The notes beneath the pieces were generated by a model that searched no databases, was not told the DNA's origin, and saw only the letters and a list, made by a program, of their open reading frames with translations. A stretch of DNA of 64,000 bases from Glandiceps talaboti (Eukaryota > Hemichordata > Enteropneusta > Spengelidae): positions 15,519,501 through 15,583,500 of the forward strand of contig NC_135553.1 of NCBI RefSeq assembly GCF_964340395.1, given 5' to 3'. Below are positions 1 through 9,900 of this stretch, in pieces. The position numbers were made by a program, and so were the translations under genes. Position 1 is the first letter of the stretch; every line of letters begins with the position of its first letter.

Positions 1-2720
1 ATGTTATATTTGCCTTTTAGTCTAGAAACGAATACGACGTGAATAGTAATACATGTAGTTTAGTTAAGATTGACTGCCCCGGCTTTCAGAGATGACACCG
101 TGGCTTTTGGAAATAGAACAAGTTTAATCAATCATAAAACAGCCTTCACCGAATTTTGAAAAACAAAACGTGGAAGGAAAATCATTTGACTTGAGATCGT
201 GTACGTGTGTACATAATACATCGACGCCGTACTTCTGAACTTACGCTAAACTCGGAGTGTGGGCGATACTTCTGCGGGCACCTGATTCTGTCAGAAGCAC
301 ATGCTCACGATGACAAAAAAATTGTCATCCATCAAACTTTTTTTTTTCGTCTTTAAATTTATAACAATTGACAAAAATGCCGACACTCAACGTTTTACAG
401 TCAGGCATTTAAAATACTAAAACATCTTTACGGCAGACTCTCACACTCCCCGTGTGTGTGTTACTCAGGAATTTGTCGTAGAGGGCGCATCAGACTCCCC
501 AGCAAAATGTCAATTACTCTTAATCAGTCAAAGTTTGTGGCTGTGTTACTGCTTATTGACGGTATGCCCTTTGCTAGTTCCGACTCCAATGCGTCTAAAT
601 AAATATGTATGAGTGGATTTACATAGTTTTATTGATAAATTCACCTGACGTCCTAGCCCACACAGATACCTTAACATGGAAAAAGATGAAACTTTTACTG
701 AAGATTTCACATGGCATTTTCTTCGTTTCCTTACAGCCAAGACCGTCTTGACTATGAAAAGAGAGTGAGAGATCAAGCCAAAAGATTTACACCGGATGTG
801 TAGTGTGAGAATGGTTATCCCATTTATATGTACTTGACAAACAGACTGCTATTTCATTGGTAACAATGTGATGTAGAAAAAAAACCCTCCATGGTGTTAG
901 CACTGTCACAGCTATACATCGCCATGGCATCTAGCATCGCACTGATGGATATTGCAGAATATTATTTTTGTACACCAGTTCACATCACAAACAAAAATTG
1001 ACAGAATGAATGGCATTTATTGAACTTTGAACCCCTTCGTCCTGTAATTTTTGCCGGAACAAATTGAAATTTTCTTTTTAGTTGTCTAATTTCAATTTTG
1101 TTTGCCGGATAATTAATTAGTGTCTCAACAGTAAGCAGTTGTTCTAGTTTGGAAAATACAAAGAAACTGAGGGGTCCGTTGTGTTCCAAAAAAAAAACAT
1201 TATTTATTTTTTTCATGAAAGAGAATGAAAACAGGCGGCAAACTGCTTCTGTATAGTCCTATTGTAATGTAAGCTGTTGAGTATTTTGGTATGATCAAAT
1301 CATGTTTTTTCTTATAATTGTCTCTTGATTAGTTTAGCTACAGTTCACCTTACTTTCAAATAGTTGGAATAAATCTAATGACAATTGATCAATAGTAAAT
1401 TATTCATGTTGTCTTTTTGTGTCTGTTAGTAAGTGTCAAAGGTCATTGTAGGCAATAGAGATTGAAAGCTTAGTTATCGAGAAGCTACTTTGTGCCCCAC
1501 CCCCACCCCCACCCCACCCCACCCCACATCCATTCCTAGCCGTAGAATTTTGTACTTAATCGCCAAAACATGGACTATTGCTCTAACTCTTTGAATGTCA
1601 TGTAGTTGTATCATGCCCCCCTAGTAATTGTATGCTGTAAACATTAAATTGGGTCTTCGTTTATTGGTGCATACATGATGTTTCATATTGTGAATCCAGT
1701 GTTTTATTACAGGGGAAATGAAGTTTCCTTGGTGTTTCACTCATGAGACATGATGTTTTAAATAACAGAAAGATAGACACAATACAATTCTAGACTAACA
1801 ATAACAGAGACACCAGCACACACAGTAGAATTCTCTACCCAATCATATTGAACAGTTGATCAACATTGCTATTTCTTCACAGTGCAATAAAAACAGGCTT
1901 GTAATGGTTTCAGTTGTTTATTTTCCAACTGATAATCAGCATGTTAACTTGTCTACTTCTACAGCCAAACTGTGTTCGCTACCTAGAGTTGTTTATTTTG
2001 CATTTGAAGTTGTCTGGGTGTGTGTGCAAAACATTGTGTCTTATGCGTGAAACACCAGGGCATCTTCATTTCTCCTGTAACTGGTGCATTACATGTTGTA
2101 TTGCATTGTGTTAGGCCACACCCAAGATACTGTTATGGTAATGTACTACATGACATTCTAAGCTTAAAATAAGCATGCGATGATGAAATAACATGAAATT
2201 ATAAAGAAGCGCCCAAGTGAATCCTTCAACACGTGTTCATTGGGCATTGTTACATGTGATCTTACAAATCAGACTATTTTTGTGGATACAGCAATAACAA
2301 ACGTGCGGTTACAGACATAAGTTTTGAAAGTGCTCCCCCCCCCCCACCCGAAATCGGATTTATTGGATTTCATTTCTGTTGAAATATTGACTAGAGAGTG
2401 TAAGATTTTATTCCTGATAATTAATGTTGATAGAAAAAGCAAAATGTAAAAATCTGTGAAATGTTAAATTCTGTATTTATTTTGTGTTTTGAACTTTTAT
2501 ATACCATTTTCTACCCCAAACTGACATCAAAATACAGAACTAGTTAGTAGGAATTATGTAGTTGTCCACCCGTATCTATCGTCATTTCAATAAAAGTTTT
2601 TATCTGTTTCTGAAAACAATTACAATGTATCTTATTTGTAACTGTAATTAAAACAGGAGTGTGTTTGACTCCACAACCTGTACGTTGTATGTTGAATCTT
2701 AAATTTGATAAGGGACGATC
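1..2720. other. Gene-free upstream region
   Basis: No open frame here has protein-like composition flanked by plausible splice sites. The stretch is AT-rich unique-looking DNA with short homopolymer runs, a C-rich run near 2334-2347 and a CCCCA array listed separately. It could hold distal regulatory DNA or the 3' flank of a gene to the left, but nothing in the sequence proves either. Confidence 0.6.
1495..1527. repeat. (CCCCA)n G-quadruplex-capable array
   Basis: About six imperfect CCCCA/CCCCCA units lie in tandem. The minus strand reads as repeated TGGGG with at least four G runs of four or more, which is the pattern needed for an intramolecular G-quadruplex. No gene is adjacent, so any function is speculative. 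Confidence 0.8.
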
Positions 2721-3147
2721 GCACAATGTCACACAAGCTCAATATACGAACCTTGTTTATATAGGACAACCCCCCCCCCCCCCCCCCCTAAATGAATGTT
2801 CACAGGTGCAATATAGACACGTTTATATAAATATGTAATCCTTAAAATATTGTAGGGGTCACACCACTACAATTGGTGCAATGTAAAACATGGTAAACAC
2901 ACTAAAATACTATCTGAAATCCAGCACTGTATATACATGTATCACATTAGAAGTAAATTTTAATCAACTCATATATATATACATCTGAGTAGTAAATACA
3001 GAACCTGTTGTTATCTTTGAAAAGTTTGAAAGTTTTCAAAATTTGGTTAGAAGTGCAAAAATTGAAGTTCAGCCATCGCATTGATGCCAGACCCCATCAA
3101 CCTCTAAATAAACAAAGTTCGTTTATTGAGCTTGTGTGACATTGTGC
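2721..3147. mobile_element. Foldback/MITE-like element with TIRs
   Basis: The left end starts GCACAATGTCACACAAGCTC and the right end finishes with its reverse complement. The inverted match continues inward for about 50 bp (through AATAAACGAACTTTG-type sequence). The interior has a poly-C run (2768-2788) and no open frame, so this is a non-autonomous element. No clear target-site duplication was seen. Confidence 0.65.
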
Positions 3148-4618
3148 AGTCATCCGTAATGATTTAGTAAGAGATAGATTGTTTGAAACTTTCACGTAAT
3201 TGTACTTCACATTAGCAAAGTATGTATGAAATGGGAAAAACATTTAAAGCTGCCATTGTCATGAAAAAGTGACATTTTTGTATTCTCTCATGGACTGACC
3301 TTCTAAAACGAGAATTAAATTTAAACACAAGCTTATGTATGTGCTATCAAATGAGTTGAGATATTTGCAAAAACATGATGTCGTAGAAAGATTATTTTTT
3401 CTTCAAAATTTGACTTGCCCATGCCTATGTGCATGAACATTTGTTCATATTACTTATAATGCATGGTATGGTGGTATTTTACCAATACAACTAAATACAA
3501 CGGTTAGTTTGAACTTTGATACATAGGTGTATAATACTCGTCTAGTGATTTTTCAGGGTTCTCTTGAAGATATATTAATAATAATATATATAAGTGGTTT
3601 ATTTACCCAATCGTATAAAATTGATTACAAAATATTGGTAACAAAAAAATCAAAAGAGAGAAGGGTACCTCATACCTCCTTAGGGAATCATGACAGGCTA
3701 ATCGTTTGAGAGAGTGCCCCCATCTGTATGAGAGAGGTTCTTTTATTATACTTTTATTACATCAGAGTAAAAAGAAATCACATTCCACCATCTTTCGGGT
3801 CAAAAAATCTGAGGCAATGTGAAGCTTTTACAAGTTTGCCACTGATTGGATATACTTTATCACTCACTAAACAATACAGCTAACAGATATGCTTGTTTCC
3901 TGTGTTTTCTAACCAATCAGAATGAACCTTATCAAGTGTTCCACATATGAGAAATATCTTGTCTTTTTCTACTGCAAATGGAATGGTACAAACTTTTATA
4001 TTGATGTACAATGAAATAAAATGTTTGTCGATATTATATTCATAGGCAGAAAAGAGAAGGTACTTATTGGAAGTTGGCAAATATGTGTATTTTGAAGAAG
4101 AAAAAACTTTTGTTGGAATGTGAATCAGACGTTATACTTTTTATGGTATAACAGAATCCTTTAAATTCTGATCATTGTTATGTATTGTTATATCTTTACA
4201 CAGATTTTACTGTAGAATGTCAACTTTCAGCTAATTATTAAAGTTAGACACAAATTAAAACAATTGTTCAATGTGGTAGATTATAGGAGTGAGTGATATT
4301 GGTGTCTTGGTCATGCAGATATATAAATGTAATCATCACCGTGTTGTCAAGATAGTGTAAACATTGGAAGTCTCCAAAATATAAAACTGGAAGATCCTGG
4401 AAGTCGATAAAAATGAACACTGGTGAAAACCCGGGGTGAAAACTCAATATCAGAAATGCTGCCCCGCTGTGAGTGTAATATACATCAATATCCTGTAAAT
4501 AGCTTATGTAATCATGATGCGACAATAGTTTTAGTTTGTGTCTTGCTTAGCTCATGGAGGTAGAAACACAGTAGTCCTAAACCTCCATGCTTAGCTGAAC
4601 TCTAGCTTTCTGCAGTCT
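3148..4618. other. Intergenic, no gene seen
   Basis: The DNA is AT-rich without convincing exons. A small imperfect hairpin lies near 4548-4597 (CATGGAGGT and ACCTCCATG arms). Nothing else recognisable was found. Confidence 0.5.
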
Positions 4619-4999
4619 TGTACAACTGCTGACATTGAAGCATTGACAAACGGAACCTGTTATAAACAGGGAGAGTAAACAACTGAATTGGATTAATAAC
4701 ACTTGGAACAACATGTTAGAAGTACAGAGACTTGCATTACATTCCATCATTTCATAAGAACAGTTTTATGGCTTCTTTGTGTGTACATGAAATGAAGGGG
4801 AACTTCAAATTTGTTTGTGAACATGAACTATTAATGTAAAGAGGCCATACAACTTTTCTTGTCAAATGATGGAATGTAATACCAGTCTCTGTACTTCCAA
4901 TGTGCTGCGCCTAGTAGCATTAATCCAATACAGTCATTTACTTTCCCTATTTGTAACAGGTTCCTTTTGTCCATGGTCTGATGTCAGCAGTTGTGTATT
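4619..4999. mobile_element. Large foldback element, ~135-bp arms
   Basis: The left arm (about 4620-4754) and right arm (about 4862-4998) are long imperfect inverted repeats. Matching landmarks include CAACTGCTGACAT against ATGTCAGCAGTTG, TTGGATTAAT against ATTAATCCAA, and ACATTCCATCATTT against AAATGATGGAATGT. A spacer of about 107 bp separates them. There is no coding capacity, so it is a foldback or MITE-type element. It abuts a second, unrelated foldback at 5004. Confidence 0.75.
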
Positions 5000-5003
5000 A
5001 TGC

Positions 5004-5251
5004 CATATATATAGACTGTTGACAGTCGCTCACGCCTTTTTTTTCCTACGTTTTATCTAAACTCCGATCCGGCGCAACACTAGTATAATCGCAAACTGAT
5101 GTCGAGGGCCGAAGGCCCGAGTGGTCGAGGGCCAAAGGCCCAAGCCTTCGGCCCTCGATATCAGTTTGTGATTAGACTAGTGTTGCGCCGGATCGGAGTT
5201 TAGATAAAACATAGGGGAAAAAAGGCGCAAGTGACTGTCTACATATATATA
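5004..5251. mobile_element. Near-palindromic foldback element
   Basis: Arms of about 115 bp face each other with almost no spacer. The left reads TCTAAACTCCGATCCGGCGC then CGAGGGCCGAAGGC, and the right is the reverse complement with a few substitutions. The outer ends are AT-rich (ATATATATAG). The GC-rich centre has CGAGGGCC(G/A)AAGGCCC units. It is non-coding and its transcript would form a very stable hairpin. Confidence 0.85.
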
Positions 5252-5510
5252 GTCACCTTTAATGTGAGTACATTTGTGTTTTAACTTGGCACTGTTGTAA
5301 GTAGCACTGTTATAGGAGTACACAGATACAAACAGTCATATGTTAAAACTTTGTACATCTTCAGTTTTCACTCTTTATACTCCCTTTGTCTTTCTTAAAA
5401 ATTTGAATTTAACTTTTATTGTGTTTTAGGGGAACTTCTTCATATTATATTTTGTACCCACACACATGCTACTCTCTTTCCGTCAATTGTACAAAATGTA
5501 AGTCCACCCT

Positions 5511-5650
5511 TAGTCTAGCTGCTAGACCTCAGGCTTTCTTCTGATAGATATGAGGGTAGAACAACCCATTTGGACTATCACCCTCGCTAGCAACCTTTGG
5601 TTGCCTTCACAGTGAGCAGCATAGCCCAAGGGGTCTAGCAGTAAGACTAG
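5511..5650. repeat. Small inverted-repeat element
   Basis: AGTCTAGCTGCTAGACC near the left end is matched by GGTCTAGCAGTAAGACT near the right end, giving imperfect 17-20 bp terminal inverted repeats around a 100-bp unique core. It is probably a small MITE remnant. Confidence 0.5.
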
Positions 5651-5701
5651 TCCACCCTCTGATATCATGGTAATTTGGAGAAAACTGCTGAAAATGCTGA
5701 T

Positions 5702-5850
5702 GATATACTCTCTTGTTGGTAGTGTTTGGATGAATTCATTGCCAAGGTCAATCACAAGATATCTCTTTTGTTGGTAGAGTTGGATGAATTCATTGCCAAG
5801 GTCAAACCAATGAAGATATGCTCGCTTGGTGGTAGCATTTGGATGGATGC
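5702..5850. repeat. ~57-bp tandem repeat, 2.5 copies
   Basis: The unit contains TTGTTGGTAG, then TGGATGAATTCATTGCC and AAGGTCAA. Three imperfect copies follow each other, the third truncated and diverged (TGGTGGTAGCATTTGGATGG). Confidence 0.65.
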
Positions 5851-6079
5851 AGACAAAACTACACACTTCTTATTTTAGACCAGAATTAATACTTTCCAGC
5901 CAAAGTAAATAGTTCTTGCAAGCTGGGGCAATGAAAAATCTGGTGGCATGTGTTTTTACTGTTGCTGCAAATTACATGTAAAAGAGGCATGTGGGTTTAT
6001 GACAATGCTGTCGTCAATTTGTATGACCACTCGAGTGCATTTGTATGGCTGAGTATATATATATAGAAACATTGTATAT

Positions 6080-6213
6080 TACAATGAAATTGAAATGACC
6101 AGCATGAAAGGAATAGACACAAAGAGTGTAATTGTTTATATACAGGGGTCTTATTAATTGAGTTGTCTACAGTTGTGTCTATTCCTTTCACACTGGTCAT
6201 TTGAATTTCATTG
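6080..6213. mobile_element. Foldback element, ~45-bp arms
   Basis: TACAATGAAATT...GACCAG...GAAAGGAATAGACAC on the left is matched in inverse orientation by GTGTCTATTCCTTTC...CTGGTC...AATTTCATTGTA on the right, around a 40-50 bp loop. It has no coding capacity. Confidence 0.75.
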
Positions 6214-6311
6214 TATTTCAATAGTACACATACAGGCCCAGTTATATACATATATACATGTGATAGTTATCCATGAGTCTAAATTATAAATTTCATTAAC
6301 TCTAGCATATT

Positions 6312-6326
6312 TTGTGTGTTTGTGTA

Positions 6327-6377
<51 letters not shown>
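6312..6377. repeat. (TG)n microsatellite
   Basis: About 30 TG dinucleotides lie in a row, with two interruptions near the left end. The stretch lies about 500 bp upstream of the KDEL receptor start. Confidence 0.95.
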
Positions 6378-6380
<3 letters not shown>

Positions 6381-6818
6381 GTAACACTTCCTGGGCTTCC
6401 CATGGTTTGGCTGTTAGATCAACAAAGGATCAGAAAGGACTGGCGTCATAAGACCATCAACATTCGAAATAAACAGGTTTTGTCTCGATATATGTGGCAT
6501 AAGAGTACGCACTAGGCTACTGTCAAGATAGTCAACTTACGTAAGACAAAATTATTTATTAAAAAATTTATCAAATATGAAAAGGTAAAAAATGTATTAA
6601 ATAACTCAATATATAAAATGCTATTCTTTGTTGTCGTACCATTATTATTGTAAGCAGTTGTACATGAACAATTGCAATATATTGATTTTATCGCCGTTCA
6701 CACAAAAATCAAATATCTTGACATCATGTTTTGACATGATATAGACGAATACAAAAGCAGCCAGACTCAACTTTGAGGGCGTTGTACACGTTCCCACTAT
6801 GCTTTGCAGCAGCCTTCG

Positions 6819-6843
6819 CCACGTCGCCTAAGCCGCCATATTG
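6819..6843 (+). promoter_or_regulatory. UPRE-like and YY1-like core-promoter motifs of KDELR
   Basis: CCACGTC at 6819-6825 reads GACGTGG on the minus strand, the core of the XBP1/ATF6 unfolded-protein response element (TGACGTGG) with one mismatch at the first base. GCCGCCATATTG at 6832-6843 is the reverse of a YY1-type AATATGGCGGC motif common at metazoan housekeeping promoters. Both lie 40-65 bp upstream of the KDEL receptor ATG in the local GC-rich patch. KDEL receptor genes are known stress-response targets in animals; direct control here is inferred. Confidence 0.5.
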
Positions 6844-6881
6844 CAGACTTCACCTTCGTCCGTAGTCGTTGATACTTCAAA

Positions 6882-6972
6882 ATGAACGTTTTTCGGTTAG
6901 TTGGAGACTTGTCTCATGTTGCGGCTATCATTATCTTGTTGCTGAAGATATGGAGGACCCGGTCATGTGCAG
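6882..6972 (+). CDS. KDELR: KDELR exon 1 (residues 1-30)
   Basis: Encodes [12 protein letters not shown] and the first transmembrane helix, with Arg5 and His12. It ends in phase 1 after GCA-G with donor GTTTGT at 6973. Intron 1 (6973-10685, 3.7 kb) holds two MITE copies, a 147-bp duplication, a 27-bp minisatellite and an interspersed repeat. Confidence 0.95.
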
Positions 6973-9900
6973 GTTTGTATAATTTTTTTTCAATATTCCC
7001 CGTGTTTCAGTAGGGAAATTTGTAAATAATCGCCCACCGGCCGGTAAAGTTGTCCACCGGGCGAGGCATGACTTCCAACGTGGCGTCTGCAAAGCAAAGG
7101 GCCTCAATCGTTTGGATAATTTTGCCAATGATAGTTTCGATTGTATGACGGGTTTTTTTTCACATATGATTAAAAATTGTCGATGATTATCACCGTTGTG
7201 AGTAGGAGGTAAAAATACAGGGTTTTAGTACGAGTGTTGGTGTACTCGCAATCGGACTTTCACTGATGACCGACCACGGACCAGCTGTTCTGGTCAGTAC
7301 ATTCAAATGAGCGTTCCTCGCAGCAGTCATTGACCAAGTATGTGATCTGCGACACAGATCATATAGTACATCAATGTATGCCGTGGTTTAGTCTTACACT
7401 AGACATCTATCCAACGTGGCACTTTGAACGACCAGCAGTCATTGTCGTTCGATAGTAACCAGGAGTTTTAACTTTCCAATTGAATAGAATTATATTATAT
7501 TATGATAGGTAATAAAACACAAATTTGTGGGGCACACACACATACATGCGTTTCGATTTAGGATTAGAAACATTAAAATGCACAAATCATTGCTAGTGTG
7601 AATAATATGGACAAACCCCTCATGCAACTGTTTTTTGCGTCTGAGTGTCATCCTATATGTCGACATAGCAGTGGGACATCTAATCTTTTGACATTTACCT
7701 TTCCGGGATGTCCTCAATGAATGAATAACTAAATAAAGAGTTATTCTTTGCATTGCAGGAAATGACATTAGACCCCTTCACCACTAAAGCTCTAAAAGCA
7801 GTGGTGAAAGTTAAATACACTTAATTATGTAAATTGAAAACTCAAATTCACCTCCAATTTGCATGCACACCTTTGTCATGCAGAAATCAAGAGTCTAAAG
7901 TACCAACACAGTCAATGACAATTATCCTAATTTCAGATACTAGTATCCCGATTATACTAAATTACATCTCACTTTTTATTGCCTGCAATTATGCGTAATT
8001 ATTTTATCATTGGCCTATCATCAATATTACATGATTTTCAGGAGTGTTTGTAGAAGAGATTACTAATAGTAGAAAACTCATATGACCTGAAAAAAAAAGT
8101 ATCTGTCAAGCAGTGCCCTCTAGAGAGATAGTCAAATTTTGTTGTTGTGAGTCAAAAACTGTCATTTCTTGTGAGTCGCCACATAGTAAGACATAGTGGA
8201 ACACCAAATTTTGGTGTGTCCTGTGAAATTGTGTGTGTCAATGGCACGTCAAATTGGCTTAGAGGCCACACTGCTGTCAAGTATCTAACAACATACTACT
8301 TTCAAAGGCTAAGCAGTAAGACAGTGCACAAGAGAATAAATGAATGAATTAGAAAGTCAACAAGTAAATGGATGAATGAAGAGAAAGTCTCTAAGTCTTT
8401 TGAAATACAAATACATGTAAAAATGACTACACACTGTCTATATGTAGAATCCAACTATAATGCCAATAGTGGGGATATAATTAGTTGAAATTTGACGTAT
8501 GAAATCATAGACCCTCCTGGTGGGTCTATGGTGACAATTAACTGATAATGTCCTGTTTTTATCAACATTAGCAACTGATTAGCAGTAAACTATCACCAAT
8601 TGTTTGACTACAAGTCTAACAAAACATTCCCAGGGTTTGGCATGGATGTATCTCCCTAATACATCCATGGGTTTAGCAACAAATAGGTAGTTTGTCAAGT
8701 TCAACTATGAACGCTGTGTTTGCTGGGTTATCACTCAAGATAGATATGCAGCTACCCTTCTTTGTTACAGAATGACCCCTGACTGAAATAAATGCTTGGA
8801 CATATGTGTACTTACAGGATGCAAATATGTACAAAATAGTGTCAAGTTCAACTATGAAGGCTGTGTTTGCTGGGTTATCACTCAAGATATGCAGCTACCC
8901 TTCTTTGTTACAGAATGGCCCCTGACTGAATTAAATTAATGCTTGGACATATGTGTACTTACAGGATGCAAATGTGTACAAAATAGTTTCACAATGTGTG
9001 TTCATTAGTGTGCCCTCTTATGATAGCCAATTTTTGTTTGTTGTGAGTCAAAATGAGAAAAACTGTCATTTCTTGTGAGTCACCACATAGTAAGAGATTG
9101 GAGAACACCAAATTTAGGTGTCAGTGGCACTTCGAATTGGCTTAGAGGGCACACTGTTCATTATACAAGTATACAAGAATGTACAGTGCACTCTAATAGG
9201 ATTGGTGTAACAGATGGTGGAAATGAAAACAGAGTATTTACATATATTTATGTTGTCACAATAGTTTGTATTAAACCTGTACATTTTATCACATTATCAA
9301 TTCAGTACAATACAATTTTATTAGTTTCAATGTCTGCCAGTAAAAACAATTAAAACATGTGTACTATAACATAGATTGCAATATGTGTATGACATTTCAT
9401 TTTCAGGTAGGTGATCACTCTGTTGAGACATGTTTTACTGTAATAAAACCTGTACTGTATATGGACATGTAATATGTACATAAACACAGCATTGCTACCA
9501 CTCACTATACCAGTTAGTACTTCTGTTATTGACCTTGCATATCAAGGCCACAGAAGTATGTACTCAACACAGTTTCTCTTAGCCCAGAGACACATACATA
9601 GTTTCACAGGCTAGCATAATGTGGTTATTATCACAGGCTAGCATATTGTGGTTGTTATCACAGGCTAGCATAATGTGGTTATTATCACAGGCTAGCATAT
9701 TGTGGTTAGTATCACAGGATAGCATATTGTGGTTATTATCACAGGCTAGCATATTGTGGTTGTTATCACAGGCTAGCATATCATGGTTGTTATCACAGGC
9801 TAGCATATTGTGGTTGTTATCACAGGCTAGCATATTGTGGTTATTATCACAGGCTAGCATATTGTGGTTATTATCACAGGCTAGCATATTCATCAGCCAC

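Noticed and set aside
6931-7128. Minus-strand frame overlapping KDELR exon 1
   Set aside because: It is a shadow of the exon and the following GC-richer patch, with no family features.
9606-9894. Possible CRISPR-like regular repeat
   Set aside because: Units are directly contiguous with no unique spacers, and the genome is eukaryotic; it is a minisatellite.
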